DNA from: Meandrina meandrites
Lineage: Eukaryota > Cnidaria > Anthozoa > Scleractinia > Meandrinidae
Direction of reading: 5' to 3'
Length of the DNA: 64,000 nt
Assembly (NCBI GenBank): GCA_963693305.1
Contig: OY855912.1
Span: forward strand, 10,000,001 to 10,064,000
Part shown: positions 1 to 11,520 of the stretch, piece after piece
How positions within the stretch are numbered: position 1 is the first letter of the stretch
Layout: each line of letters opens with the position of its first letter
Notes under the pieces: generated by a model
What the model was told of the DNA's origin: nothing
The model's database searches: none
What the model saw: the letters and a program-made list of their open reading frames with translations, nothing else
Program-made: the position numbers and the translations under genes

Positions 1-46
1 CCTTGCGTGCAACGAGCACTTTTAAAGAACTACCCCATTCTCGTCC

Positions 47-89
47 CCAGAGCTACTCGTTTTATTTGTGCCGTTACGAGTAGCTCTGG
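47..89. repeat. Perfect fold-back hairpin, repeat fragment
   Basis: Bases 47-60 (CCAGAGCTACTCGT) are the exact reverse complement of 76-89, with a 15-nt loop. The flanking text ATTCTCGTCCCCAGAGC at 39-55 recurs inverted near 3025 and partly near 9343. This marks a dispersed fold-back repeat family. No protein is encoded. Confidence 0.75.
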
Positions 90-95
90 ACGCAG

Positions 96-2940
96 GAATT
101 AATTCGAATTTTTTCATTGGTTGATGAAGAATGAATGCGCACCACGAAACAAAATTTTACACTACTACGCACGCACTCTGCTTCCGGACCGGAAATTAGC
201 AGGAAAAAGATTTCTTAGAAAAATTATGGCGACCGGCAATGGATCAATTGCACGAAACTGTTATCGATACGTGGCTGTTGTAAAGAAGCACAAGATGACC
301 TGTGTGAGTCCCTGTGTGAGCTAGGTTTCAAACGTTTAGCACTATCAGCAGGTTTAAAATCTGTCTTCGATCTTCCAAACTGCTGTAGGCGGTATGTTTT
401 TAAAAACTCGTGTTTTTATTTTTCCATTGATTGATTTCGTGGAATATTGAAGCCTTGAGAGTCTGACAAAGTTTAGAAATTCAACAGAACTCTACTCTAT
501 CACGTCTCCCAAAATCAAAATCTATTTTTCTACCCCCATACAATGTTGAATGTTGTTCTGTACACTCTGTTGTCGTTGCATGGTCTTGATCAGTTGATGT
601 TGCAAAAGGGTTTGTATCGATCTTGAAATTGTGTCTATTATCGTGCAAACTTGCGCCGTGGATTAGATATATTACCTTGAATGCTTACAGAATTACATTG
701 TGCAATACATATCGGATTGTTTAGGTACAAAAGAAAATAGATTATGTTACAAGTATGTTTATCAGCATACTAGATTGAAGATTTATGTGGAACATATATA
801 CAATTTCTTACATGTTCAGCAGACCACCACCATCATTTCAAGACTTTCAACTCAGTAAGCTTTATCAGTGTTAAATAAAAAAATATACAGCTGTGAGTTG
901 AGTGTTTATAGTAAGAACAAGGAATATCAAAGTGTAGTTGTTAAAAATGTCCAGGGAAAAAAAAAATATTTTTTTGGTTCCAACACCACTTACTTGTTTT
1001 CCAACATTGCTTATACTGTGGAGGTGTAACACAGTTTATGTCTTCAAAGACTGCGGGCATCTGCAGGAACTGGCATAATTTGGCCTTTGCACCACTTGGC
1101 ATAAAGGGGGACAGGTGAAGGAAGGAAATTGGCATTGTTTCATTTTATATTCATGTATATGTTTAATAAGATTTAAAACAAACAAGTGCTCTTGAGAGTA
1201 ACCTTGACAATTCTAGACTTATTAAAGGCTGCATTTGCCCCAGTGAACCTGTTCACCTTGATTTATTTAGTGCTGCATTGACATATAAATCTATAGCTGA
1301 TGTCAAATCAGGTCACTTACAAACCTGTCTGTGATTCTTCCAATATTTGAGGTCAGATGTTTGCAGTGGAGTTGAAGCACAAAAACTGAGAATAACCAGA
1401 CCCTGTCAACTGCAAGCCTAGGTCATAGTGTTGCATAATCTTTTATAGTAGTGCTGCCTTATGACCATTCATAATATTTATGGGGAAAGGGATGGCTCAT
1501 GGGTAAAATGGGTCAGGTTCCCCCTATCTTTTCTTGCAAAATACAAAATTCATAGGTTCACCTTTCCCAAGTGAATTAGGGGCATTTTTTGTCCCCTGCA
1601 TTTCAGTGTATTGATAACCTAAGAAATAAGAAAGTGGGTTATGGAGTAACATGAACACTTGCATTGGCATCTGTGGACAGGTAATTATTTTAATTTAATT
1701 TAACAAAATAATACCAAATGTTTCAAAATATATCCTGTTAACCCTGTTTCCTCTTAAATAATTTTTACAACAGCAGCTCACTTCAGGTTTAAGAATTTAA
1801 TTTTATTATAAATTAAGTATTTGCGGTCTCAGCATTCAGGTGGAGTGCACACAATTTTTATAAATTGCCAAGTAATATTGCACTGGCATGTAAGTCAAAA
1901 TTAATGAACATCTGTCAGAAAGTTTTTGTAGTTACCAAGTGATTGTTATCTCAAGTACCCTCTTCAGGGTCATCCTGAAAAAGTAGAAAAAAGTCAAGTT
2001 CTTGAACTAATTTCTCACCCATTCCTATGCGCAAGAATTATTCAGTACAAATACTGACTCCTCTTCATTGTGAGTGGTCCTCTTTCCCATAATGTATTGA
2101 GCTTATAAGTTATAGCCAAATCTGAGTCCTAAATCTTTCGTAGAAAAATATTTTTGCATTAAGTATTCAAAATATCACTGGCAAATCTGAAGGAGGTTGT
2201 AATTCTTTTGGGGTGATGGAAAATATTTTAACATTTTTACTCGTATTAAAAAAACACACAGAAAACAGATCCACTTTCAACCCCTCCTCCTTGAAATTAA
2301 TATTTCCCAGTTTGATTTTCCCCTTCACTTTAATTATAAAATTTAAAACATAAGGAAAGAAAATCAATCTTAATTCAAAGGGAAGGCATTCTTGTGGAAC
2401 TACGAATCGCAATTTGAAGACAAGATTTTCAAATGCAATACCATAAGACTGATATTATATTTTCTTTGCAATATATTTAATTTACAGTGCTAAATCTATC
2501 CACTCAATTAACGAACGTCTAAAGTGGCTTTTCAAAAACACTCGAAGGCGACTGAGATTGTCCGTTTTTAATTATCTTGTTATATGGAACAGTACGACTT
2601 TCTAGAATTCCACATCAACATACAAAATTCATCTGACATTTGTACATGTACTTCTTTCTTACCTGATTATAGAAAATTGGACGTTTCGACATCCGTTGAT
2701 AAAACACAAAAATAATACCGCTTCTGCACGGCATCGACGACTAAGGCAGCTTTCTGTTCACTTTTCAGATCGCTTTTATTCTCAATCGTTCAGCATAAAT
2801 GAAAATCAACGACTCTTTTGAGCGCTTTGTTGAACGTCTTTTCACGATCAGCCATTAACACAAACTCTCTCCCCTCCCCCTCCCTCAGGATTAACAAGTG
2901 AGCATGAGCAGTTGTGTTGAAAGCTGCTACACATGCGCTA
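96..2940. other. Intergenic, no gene recognised
   Basis: The longest open frames are short, have no domain signature and show no coding-like composition. The sequence is AT-rich with scattered homopolymer runs. I see no RNA gene and no transposon termini inside it. Confidence 0.5.
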
Positions 2941-3050
2941 CCGGATGTCAGAAAATTTCTGACATCCGGTATTGGCTGCGTCCAGAGCCCTCCGTTTCGC
3001 CGACCACGTGACCAAAAGAGACGGGGGCTCTGGGGACGAGAATGAGAACT
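2941..3050. repeat. Palindrome plus inverted-repeat element
   Basis: Bases 2941-2969 form a near-perfect palindrome with 14-bp arms (CCGGATGTCAGAAA) around one central base. Next to it, CCAGAGCCC at about 2984 pairs with GGGCTCTGG at about 3024, enclosing a CACGTG E-box. The block belongs to the same fold-back family as the hairpin at 47-89. Confidence 0.65.
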
Positions 3051-3211
3051 ACCCCCACTAAAATCCGAGCATGCGGGCACGAGCAAACGAACATGCACTA
3101 AAATGTTGCGAGCATTTCTAGCAGAAGCCTGATTTTAAGAGCACTGCAAAATTTTGAGGTACCATTCATGACCCCTGATATTACTGACACAGTTTAAACT
3201 CAAAGTTCCTA

Positions 3212-4213
3212 GACAACAACAACAACACTTGCGCTTTATTTGCATGACCATAGAACATTACAGTATTGCAAAAGCATAACAATAATAATAACAATAACAA
3301 TTTTACAATAAAAAGTCATTAAACAAAACTAATCAAATAATCAGTGATCAAGAATTTGATAACAATTTGTCCCTCATTTCAAAACAGGACGATATAAACT
3401 GCACTAATTGCATATTAACATAATAGTCAGTGGAGTTCATTAATTGCACAATCAAGGCTGACATTGATAACTGCTTGGGATTCGAAATTACATGATCTAT
3501 TTTACTGAAAAAGTTTTCTCTAAGTGATGAATATCTTGGGCAGTGAAATAGTAAATGGGTTTCATCTTCAACATTATGCCCACAAATAGTGCATAGTCTG
3601 TCACTTCTGGGGATGTTGTTACATCTTCCTGTTTCAATCAGGAGTTTGTGATTACTTATTCTAAGTTTCACAAGTGTTTTTCGATTAGGATTTTTTCTAG
3701 TCAAATCTAAATAGGGCGAAGGTGTATAACTGTCTTTAAAATTATTATAAAATTCTAGTTTTTGAGAATCACAGAGGGAATGTTTCCAATAGGCAATATA
3801 TTTCTTTTTCATTTGATCTACAAGGTATGTCATGATTAAAGTTAAAGGAAATGTCATAATAATTGAGCATATTTATAAGATTGGAATAGAAACTATTTTT
3901 ACCATTACCGTGCAAATCTATTGACATTATCAGTGATTGCACGACGAAGGAGTTTTGATCTTTGTTTTGAAGATAACTTATGTACTTAAAAATTCGTTTA
4001 TTTATATCAAAGGTTAAAGGGAATCGACCCATTTCAGCCCCGGCATGCAATATTAGATGCCTTGTTATTAACTTATTAACTTAAGTGACTTTTTTCAATC
4101 GGTGAAGTGTCCCAAGACTTGAAATCTGATTTAGCAAAGACACCCCAGGCTTCGCTATTATAAGTCAAAATGGGTGAAATCATCGTGTCAAAAGTTCCTT
4201 GAAGATTGCCTTA
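3212..4213 (-). mobile_element. 5'-truncated LINE, reverse transcriptase C-terminal region
   Basis: This is the 3' end of a non-LTR retrotransposon on the minus strand. It ends at 3212 in a (GTT)n tail, the simple-repeat tail typical of many LINEs. Reading 4213 to 3348 on the minus strand gives the region after the RT core: an ILTYNSEAWG-like segment, a GRFPL block, then LRISNHKLLIETGR and a C-x2-C-x4-E-D-E-H-x4-C zinc knuckle. The reading frame shifts near 3850-3770, so the copy is dead. The family assignment rests on this C-terminal motif order, which is common in cnidarian LINEs. The exact clade cannot be named from here. Confidence 0.85.
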
Positions 4214-4215
4214 AC

Positions 4216-4243
4216 GGGGAGGGGGGGGGGGGGGGGGGGGGGG
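4216..4243. repeat. G homopolymer run
   Basis: A nearly pure run of G lies between the LINE 5' truncation point and the inverted-repeat element to the right. It may mark an element end, and its length is likely to be unreliable in the assembly. Confidence 0.8.
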
Positions 4244-4277
4244 CTGGGGGCAGCGTATGAAATGAACTGTACTTGAA

Positions 4278-4513
4278 CAGGACCGTAGCTAGGAATTTTG
4301 CTTGGGTGGGTGCGAGCGCCGGAGGCCTGAACGGTTTGGGGGATCCGGGGGTATATTCCCCAGGAAATTTTAAAAAATCAAGTTGTTAAAGTCCACTTTT
4401 CCTGCATTCTGAGAGTCAGTTTAACCCTCCCTCTCAGATTAAGCGGACCTTTGCGGCGCGTGAGGGGGTGCGGACGCTCCAATCGCACCCCCCCCCCCCT
4501 ACCTACGTCTCTG
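4278..4513. mobile_element. MITE-like inverted-repeat element
   Basis: The left end CAGGACCGTAGCTAGG and right end CCTACCTACGTCTCTG are imperfect inverted repeats about 16 bp long. The interior is G-rich on the left and C-rich on the right and encodes nothing. CAG...CTG ends are typical of non-autonomous hAT-like elements. I could not find an exact target-site duplication. Confidence 0.55.
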
Positions 4514-4544
4514 CGTGAAAAAAATAAATGTAATTAAAACTCGT

Positions 4545-4840
4545 CAAGACGTCCTGTGCTGTATGCTTTTCACTGTTAGCTAGTGTTCTTGATTTCAAGC
4601 CCAAATCTCATACTGAATAAACTTGTAACTTTTCTTTATTGCAGCTGATCATGACGTGTCTTTATTTAGTTTTACGGCCGCGTGCGCGTGATTTTTGCTA
4701 TAGAACCTTTCAATATTTGAATATCATAATTTGTATTTTGTTTGCTTCCCCAGTTTAGTCATACTTCAGCTATCCTGGTAGCGCAATTGCTGAATAAATT
4801 CAATTCTGTAGATATAAAAGTTTGGAGGGATCTTGTATAG
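4545..4840 (+). pseudogene. Orphan 3' UTR and flank of a lost GIY-YIG gene copy
   Basis: This stretch matches the 3' end of the GIY-YIG gene at 11961-12335 almost block for block: the CTGTATGCTTTTCACTGTT region, the AATAAACTTGTAAC polyadenylation block (AATAAA at 4616), the TTTAGTTTTACGGCCGCGTG block and the ATTCTGTAGATATAAA block. No GIY-YIG coding sequence lies upstream. Homology stops near 4520-4545, where the transposon cluster begins. The simplest reading is a sixth array member whose coding exon was deleted or displaced by transposon activity. Confidence 0.7.
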
Positions 4841-5360
4841 AGCCTACTAGCAAATAATATCTGAAGTATTGCTTGTAAGATTAATTTTCGTTGAAAGAAT
4901 TTCATCGAAGGAGTTTTATTAATACAGACTGATTTTCCGCCCTCGGCAATGTTCTACAATTGTTCACCGTCAATCTTTAGTCCTTTATGGAGGTTTTAGT
5001 ACAGAATCACAGTTTAAAGCCTCGCGACAACGAAGGCCCTGCTTTTCCGACGAAGCCAACCGCTTGTCGATCTAACTACAACTACGAAATCATGTCATGT
5101 GCTCTTTTATCAAAACCTGATCACAGTTATTCTAGTGAAATGAAAATTCAGTCATGAAAACTCACGTTTGTTCTTCTTACATGCGACCTTGATCCCGGAC
5201 AAAAGCTTCTCCCAGTTCAGTTGGAAACGAATCTATAGGTAAGTTATTCACTGATGAATACTCATGAAATCAAAAATCATCCCGTGGACAAACAGTTAAC
5301 GAACAGATCGTTATACTGAGTTCGACTCAACATGAAAATCAGTATGAATACATTTAATGT

Positions 5361-5401
5361 TTCTAAGAAATCAAATCAATCACTGGAACCATTTCCTAGA
5401 A
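5361..5401. promoter_or_regulatory. Paired STAT-type palindromes, unit 1
   Basis: TTCTAAGAA (5361-5369) and TTCCTAGAA (5393-5401) both fit the TTCN3GAA core bound by STAT dimers. They lie about 240-280 bp upstream of the TATA box at 5640. The same pair occurs in three other units of the array. Function is inferred from motif and conservation only. Confidence 0.5.
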
Positions 5402-5608
5402 AAAAAAACTCAGGAAGAACATGGCATTCTGCCAGAATCCATCAGGCATGAAAGCAATGTATTCTACGTTACTTTTTTTTCAAAAAAGAGTGGCAAATAA
5501 AACATTTCACTTCATCGGCATTTCTGTCAAATCTGTCAATCACAGGTACAATAAAGCTCCTTGTTGTAGACAATAAAATTCGAGATCATGTAACATAAGG
5601 TGTTTCTT

Positions 5609-5708
5609 ATTGGTCAGAAGCTGAATAGACCTTGTGACGTATAAATAGAAATAATATATGTAGAAACATACACTTCGGAAAACTTCAAACACTTTCCTCG
5701 GAGCTCAG
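5609..5708 (+). promoter_or_regulatory. Promoter and non-coding exon 1 of GIY-YIG gene 1
   Basis: An inverted CCAAT box (ATTGG, 5609-5613), a CRE-like TGACGTAT (5635-5642) and a consensus TATAAATA (5640-5647) are stacked in under 40 bp. A start site near 5670 would give a short leader exon ending at 5708 before GTAAGT. The block is nearly identical to the one at 13365-13465, which supports a real promoter. Confidence 0.65.
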
Positions 5709-7026
5709 GTAAGTTTCTTTGCTGCTTTACACTATAACCGTTAATTCATTTGGACGGAAAGATTGTATAAATTTACTTGTGAAGGGCAACTGGAGAACGA
5801 CAAAATCATGTTGTTATGTATACCTGGCTCTGTATTGTAGATCGATCTTTTCACGTTTTGATATCAATTTAAGAAACATTTCAAATCGTTAAGCTGAAAT
5901 GAGTGAGTTAATTTTGGCGGGAATATTCAATGACGAGGCTATAAGCCGCAATATATTACATCGTCAATACAATTAATAAAGTGAAGTGGATTGGATTGGA
6001 GTGAATTATAATCAAACAAACTAAAAATAATTGAAATAAGCAGTGATTTACGTTTTGTTATCAAGTTTAGAAACAATTCAAAACCTAAACCTCCGAATAA
6101 ATTCTGCAGCCTAAATGAATCAGTTACTTTGAGCGAAAAGATTTAATCTTTAATGATGACGCCACAAGCCACAGTTATATTGCATCGCCAATACATTTTG
6201 AAACAAATTGGAGTGCACAAGTTTAAATTACAATCGAACAAGCTTGAAATAAGCAATCGTTTGCGATCGGCAACAATGCCAATAGCTATGATGGTTTATT
6301 TAATTAGCACAGTGCAACAAGACGCAACAGTACTGAGCGAGCCATAATGGATAGCTTGATATCCCTGATTTTAAAATGTAGTCAATAAGGAATGCCACAG
6401 CACAATAAAACCTTGGAAACAACGAACGCCGGTCCAGTTTTTAGACACAAAGTACAAATCTAACTATGGAACTGACCATGTTACGACGAGAGCTGCACAT
6501 ACAGTTGCTTTCGATATTGATAAATTGTTTATTCCGGCACCGGCATAAAGGTCGCACCAGTAGAGACATAGTATAAGGTCTATCTAAACGTCTCGTACTA
6601 TGAGTTGCCTGATCTTCAAATCGGGCAAAATAATTAGGAATCTACATAGATTAGTCTTTTCTCCTCTTCAGTCATTTTCAGTCTTGGTGAATTTGTGATT
6701 TTACTGGATTTTATAATACGAATCACAGCCTATACCGTTTCGTCTGCAGTATACACATCGAGTATAACTTTGATAACTAACATCATGTTATCTCTTCTTT
6801 TCTTACGTACCTATTTAGTTATAACAACAATTTTTCATAGGAAAACCTTAAAAGCTGGTCTAAGTTTCAACTGTTTCGATACATCTGATAATCTCAAATG
6901 CGCAACACAGATTACGGTAAAATCATGTGAGAGCTGGCTTTTTATTGTAGATCGATCTTTTTACGACTTGATATGAATTTTATAGAACAAGTTCAAAGCC
7001 TAAACCTTTGTTCTCGGCAGCCGAAA

Positions 7027-7050
7027 TGAGTCAGTTAGTTTGGGCGGGAA
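7027..7050. promoter_or_regulatory. AP-1 plus E2F/GC-like module, intronic
   Basis: A perfect AP-1 core TGAGTCA (7027-7033) lies next to TTTGGGCGGGAA (7039-7050), which resembles an E2F or GC-box site. The combined block recurs, more or less intact, near 5900, 13650, 14525, 15586, 19900 and 21385, always inside array units. Confidence 0.4.
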
Positions 7051-7126
7051 AATTAAATAATGAGGCTATAAAATCAGTTTTTTCTTCTTTTCTTGATTAG
7101 TTGTTTTATTAACCTTTTCTTCGTAG

Positions 7127-7201
7127 GCAAAATTGAGAGCTGAAGTCACTTTTACAGTACACGTAACAAAACAGTTGATTGATTGTTACCTTCTAAGCGA
7201 G
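7127..7201 (+). other. Non-coding leader exon 2 of GIY-YIG gene 1
   Basis: The acceptor TTTTCTTCGTAG ends at 7126 and the donor GCGAG|GTAAGTCAG follows 7201, giving a 75-nt exon with no ATG. Similar 69-86 nt exons with the same donor occur at 11435, 15873 and 16288, which supports splicing into the coding exon at 7346. Confidence 0.6.
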
Positions 7202-7345
7202 GTAAGTCAGTAGCGATGCATACCAGTTATTCTCAGTTTGAAAAGTTTATGGAAAGCAACTATATGATGTAAGGAATTGCTTTCTCTGAAGACAAATCAT
7301 GCACATAACACAGTTAGTAATATAGACATCAACATTATTCCTCAG

Positions 7346-7717
7346 ATGGCTCGCTCCAATATTTGCCAACAGCTACTAAACAAAGTATGGAGATCCTATG
7401 CTGATGACCTTGATAGAGCACCACACGCTGAAGGCATTTATACTATAGGCAAAGATGGTCGGAATGGTGTGCGGTATATTTATGCAGGGCACTCCAATGA
7501 CATACGGAGGCGGCTCGGGCAGCATAAAAATCAAAATTTGGCGATTGACGAGTTTGTAAAAGAAGAGTTCCGTAAAAATAACGGGCGAAACTTACGAATC
7601 AAATGGGTAGAGGAGAAAGATAGCGAATGCGTTGAAGGAGAATTCCTTGAATGCATGGAGGAGAAACTTGGCTACCTGCTAGAGTATAACATAAGACGTG
7701 GAAACAGATGCACCTAA
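7346..7717 (+). CDS. GIY-YIG nuclease-like protein, copy 1 (123 aa)
   Basis: A stand-alone GIY-YIG fold protein. G30-I31-Y32 and Y46-A47-G48 form the signature, with Ala where the other copies have Val. R55 and H60 in RRRLGQH, E97 or E99 in VEGEFLECM, and N115 in the EYN motif match the catalytic Arg, His, metal-binding Glu and Asn of the superfamily. An N-terminal NICQxLLNKVW helix is shared by all copies. ATG 7346 is chosen because a 3' splice acceptor (ATTCCTCAG) ends at 7345 and all paralogues start at this residue. AATAAA lies at 7846. No reverse transcriptase or zinc finger is attached, unlike the GIY-YIG domain of Penelope elements. Nuclease activity is predicted, and the biological role is unknown. 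Confidence 0.88.
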   Translation: MARSNICQQLLNKVWRSYADDLDRAPHAEGIYTIGKDGRNGVRYIYAGHSNDIRRRLGQHKNQNLAIDEFVKEEFRKNNGRNLRIKWVEEKDSECVEGEFLECMEEKLGYLLEYNIRRGNRCT

Positions 7718-8344
7718 GCCTTACCAAGAACACATGTACTGTAGCCAAGCCACTAAAGTGCAGTTGCGATAGTAATTAAATATTTTTGTTAGCTATTCAT
7801 TGTATTATTGTAACTACAAGGTAAGACTTGACTTGATTTGTGATAAATAAACTCGTAACACTCCATCCATGAATTGTCTTCATTTTGTTTTACGTGAATG
7901 TTGGTCGGGCAAACAATGGCGGTTAATTCGTATTTTGATTGCTTCCTTGATTGTCATGCTTCAACGCTTTATCTTTTGGCTAGTCTGTTAGTGTAATTGA
8001 TCAATAATATAACTTCTATTCTGTAGATACATAAATGTTTTTGGGAGGATCGTGTACACTCTTTTTTGTATAAGAACGTCTAATTTGGGTCTGAGGCTGA
8101 GCGTTCCTATCTTTTTTTACGATTTGATTTAAGACGTTCTTAAGTTTCATTTCAAAAGTCTAAGTTGGGCTAAAAACGGAGATGTTCTTCATAATGTATC
8201 ATGCAATAAGAAAACAACATTGTTAATGTTAAGGTATTTCCTTTTAAACCACAGTTTTGCATTCATTTATTCTGCTCATTAAACAAGAAATTAAAACAGA
8301 TGGGCAAAGTAAAGACGTTCTCCGACTCTCAGCTTGGGGTATGT

Positions 8345-8629
8345 TTGCAGGAGGCAGCGTGGCAGGAGGCAGCGCTGGACTTGTAATCCAGAGGTCCCGG
8401 GTTCAAATCCTCCTCCCTGCCACTAGATGGATTTGTCTTCGGTGGTCCCGAATTCAACTCCTCCACGCTTTGTATATAGCCAACTGGTCAGCCTCCTGCC
8501 AGTTTGGATTTTTAACAAGTTTCTGTTTGATTTACAATATTTGTTTCACTATTTACAGTGTCCTCAATTAGTACACAGCCGTGTTTTACATCGACACTTA
8601 AATAAAGTTATTTATTTATTTATTTTTTA
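8345..8629 (+). mobile_element. tRNA-derived SINE
   Basis: The head resembles a tRNA with a CTTGTAA anticodon loop (threonine-like) and a good Pol III B box, GGTTCAAATCC at 8400-8410. The T-stem does not pair properly, so it is not a functional tRNA. An unrelated body follows, and the element ends in (TTTA)n at about 8609-8629, a LINE-type tail. A 13-nt piece (GCAGGAGGCAGCG) is duplicated at the 5' end. Confidence 0.7.
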
Positions 8630-8879
8630 GCATGTTCTTAAAATTCTGGTAAATCACAGCCTCAACCTTCTCATAAAAAAGGCTCTTATATATAAAAAAA
8701 GGTGAGTATTAAAGTTGAGATGCCGAACAGAGTCATATTTACTGCGGCGTTTGAAACTTACTGAATTTTCCTTGTAAGAAGTATTTTTTCTCTGAATGAG
8801 TTTTGTTGAAGAATTTTCACTCTTTATGCAGTTTTCTGCAGAGTCGGTGGTATACAATCATGCCTTACTAACTGGTTTA

Positions 8880-9341
8880 CTAAGACGAAGCCAATCGTTT
8901 GTGAGTCTCGTTGCATCTACGAAATGCTTATGTAAGCTTTTAGCTCAAAACCTGATCACAATTATTTGACGGGCGATTCACAGCTTGCCTCAAGAAAAAT
9001 GAAAATGCAGTCATGTAAACTCACGTTTTTGATTCTTCTTCCATTAGTGACCTTGATCCTGATGAAGGCTTCTTATACTTATATGAAAACAAAATACTAA
9101 GTTTGTCGGAGAAAAAATATTATACGAGCTCCCAATCGTGGGCATTATTCACTGACGTAAATGAAATCAGATATAAATCTGTAGAAAAACCGCCAGTGCA
9201 CAAGCTCAGGTCTCTACACCGAGTTCAACTCCACGAAAAAAAACATGAAAATTTGATTAACATTTCTAAGAATTCAAGCCTATGACCATTTCCTAGAAAA
9301 ATACAAAAGAACAGGGCATTCTGCCAGAATCCATCAGACAT
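8880..9341. repeat. Array unit 2, conserved upstream block
   Basis: This block is homologous to 5045-5455, 12770-13200 and 20520-20960: the GAAGCCAATCGTTTG block, the CTGATCACA block, the GAGTTCAACTC block and the AGGGCATTCTGCCAGAATCC block occur in the same order. Homology stops at about 9342, where another dispersed repeat begins. Confidence 0.7.
9264..9298. promoter_or_regulatory. Paired STAT-type palindromes, unit 2
   Basis: TTCTAAGAA (9264-9272) and TTCCTAGAA (9290-9298) keep the order and sequence seen in unit 1, although the spacer is a few bases shorter. In this unit they lie about 1.1 kb from the promoter because unrelated sequence intervenes. Confidence 0.45.
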
Positions 9342-10390
9342 GCCATTCTCGTCCCCATAGCCCTTTTCGCTTCTCTTAGCCGGCAGGGCTCCGGAGACAA
9401 AGGATTTCCAGTCCCGGTCTTCATGTATGCAGTGGTGATGTTTCTATAGTCATGGCGTCTTTTCCTTCCGCTCAAGATTCCTTTGTTTCACAAAACGTGC
9501 TAAGCTAGCACTTGCGGTTTCTGAGGGAAAAGTCCCCACTTTTGTAGCAAAAGGATTTTATAGTAGTTAGCTTGATATTTCATTGCTTCTTCGACGCGTG
9601 CAAATGTTGTACGGACTGAGTTCCTTGTTCTCGAAAAAAATTAATCCGGTCAATAAATCTAGAACTTAATCTGTAGAAATTCAGCCAGACTGCTACAGTG
9701 GACTACTAGTACAACTAGTACAGTAAAAACTGATGCAGACGACTTCCTTGCAATTATGTTGAGTGTTTTCGCCGACCCATTCTCGGAAAATGACACATTT
9801 CATTAATTCTCGGGTGGACACTATTTCGGATTCGAACGAGGACCACAAAAAAATTGCAATTAAATAATACGCTTTAATTTTCACCGTCATTTTGTATTCC
9901 ACCTCACTGATTCGTTAAATCATAATTATCGATTCACGTTCGACAATTTCGAACATGTTCACAGTCTATCAACTGATAGCCACTGTAAGCTGTTGCTGTG
10001 TGCAATGTGTACCTAAACGTGTATAAAAATGTCTCTCGCTCGCGATCTTCTATGCTTGGAGTAGTCCCTCGTTTTTCTCACTGACACTAAGAAAAGTGAA
10101 GTGTTTCAGATGTCTTCCTCCAAAACCGAGGATTGAGCGAGGGAAGTATTACTCAGTGAAACCTCGGAAAGAACGAGCCACTACTTTTTCATATAAGAGC
10201 TAATATAGCAGTGGAACAGACCATGTTATCACGCAGAAGAGACGTTAGGCTGTCTAAACCTTTGGCCACATGCCAGCAGAAGCATTCTTGGAAAAGCGAA
10301 GTCATCCAAACGAATAACAATAACGACATAACAAAACCTGTCAATCTAAACATTAAACCAATCAAATCTATGTTAGTCAGCAAGAGCTTT
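9342..10390. other. Replacement block within unit 2
   Basis: 9342-9480 carries a piece of the ATTCTCGTCCCC repeat family. 9497-9575 matches 19187-19258 and 25738-25803 (CGTGCTAAGC and TTTCTGAGGGAAAAGTCCC blocks), a fragment of the second promoter type of the array. No gene is recognised in the remainder. Confidence 0.5.
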
Positions 10391-10392
10391 CT

Positions 10393-10475
10393 TATTGGGT
10401 CTTTAATTTAAGTTGATATTAAAATATTCTGTGACGCAAACGCGTCGGTTCATTCGGGTTACACCCTTCGCAAAG
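10393..10475 (+). promoter_or_regulatory. Candidate promoter and exon 1 of GIY-YIG gene 2
   Basis: An inverted CCAAT box in CTTATTGGGTC, an AT-rich TATA-like stretch and a TGACGCAA half-CRE precede a strong donor CAAAG|GTAAGT after 10475. The core differs from the unit 1 and unit 3 promoters, so this assignment is weaker. Confidence 0.4.
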
Positions 10476-10608
10476 GTAAGTTACGTTTATTTCGTACGCT
10501 GTGTGTGTTTTTTTATTATTATTATTTGAGGGAAAAACGTTCACGTTAGACCATTATCTTTATAGTCACATATTTCAGCCTGTCTGAATCCTTTTTGAGG
10601 AGTAAATC

Positions 10609-11392
10609 CATCGAAGAGCAAAAGCCGCACAGTTCCTTTGATACTTGGTAGTACGCCACTGGCACGTGCACGAGCACAATTTCATGGCCACCATTGATTC
10701 TTGATGTAGATTCGTCTTATTGCGAATTGCCTGGCCTTCCTTTCGAAGAAGATCTAGAATTATTATAAATTTCATTAGATCAGACCTTTTTCTAGTAATT
10801 TGCTGTTTGAGTTTTCTCGGTGACATGTAAAAGTTTGCTTACCTTTTGTCTATAACACTAAACTATACAAATCGGGTATAACTTCGATGAAATCACTACA
10901 CGTTTCACTTGGTAACCTAACATTTAAGTCACGAGTATTGCATTTAAAGTACGTTTATATGTCATTCTTTACTTCTCTTAATCACTGAGTTGACAAGAAT
11001 CATCGAAGAACAAACGCCGCACAGTTCCTTTGATACTTGGTAGCACGCCACTGGCACGTGTACGAGCACAATTTCATGGCTACCATTGATTCTTGATGTA
11101 GATGCGTCTTATTGCGAATTGCCTGGCCTTCATTTCGAAGAAGATCTAGAATTATTATAAATCTCATTAGATCAGACCTTTTTCTAGTAATTTGCTGTTT
11201 GAGTTTTCTCGGTGACATGTAAAAGTTTGCTTACCTTTTGTCTATAACACTAAACTATACAAATCGGGTATAGCTTCGATGGAATCACTACACGTTTCAC
11301 TTGGTAACTTAACATTTAGTCACGAGTATTGCATCTAAAGTATGTTTATATGTCATTCTTTACTTCTCTTAATCACCGAGTTGACAAGAATC
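10609..11392. repeat. 392-bp tandem direct duplication in gene 2 intron
   Basis: Copy 1 (10609-11000) and copy 2 (11001-about 11392) are close matches throughout, both beginning CATCGAAGA. Minus-strand open frames occur in both copies, but they lack any recognised motif and are probably incidental. Weaker copies of the same material lie at 16040-16160 and 16395-16620. Confidence 0.85.
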
Positions 11393-11434
11393 GTCGCCAT
11401 CGTACTAATCGTTATATCAACATTTTCTTCGTAG

Positions 11435-11520
11435 GTCAGTACTGGAAAATTGAGGTCTAGTGACTGCCATGTGCACTTTATCAGAACAGGTCTAAATTGA
11501 TTGATTCCCTTCTTATCGAG
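11435..11520 (+). other. Non-coding leader exon of GIY-YIG gene 2
   Basis: The acceptor TTTTCTTCGTAG ends at 11434 and the donor TCGAG|GTAAGCCAG follows 11520. It is homologous to the exon at 7127-7201. It contains one ATG upstream of the coding start, so it could carry a short upstream reading frame. Confidence 0.55.

Noticed and set aside
7277..7345. Upstream in-frame extension of GIY-YIG copy 1
   Set aside because: It lies before a good splice acceptor ending at 7345 and has no counterpart in the paralogues.
8360..8425. tRNA-Thr gene
   Set aside because: Anticodon loop and B box look right, but the T-stem and D-arm do not pair properly, and the sequence continues into a body with a (TTTA)n tail, so it is a SINE head.
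10575..11218. Pair of minus-strand frames in the 392-bp repeats
   Set aside because: Two copies are open only because they are recent duplicates. No motif or acceptor/donor pair supports coding.
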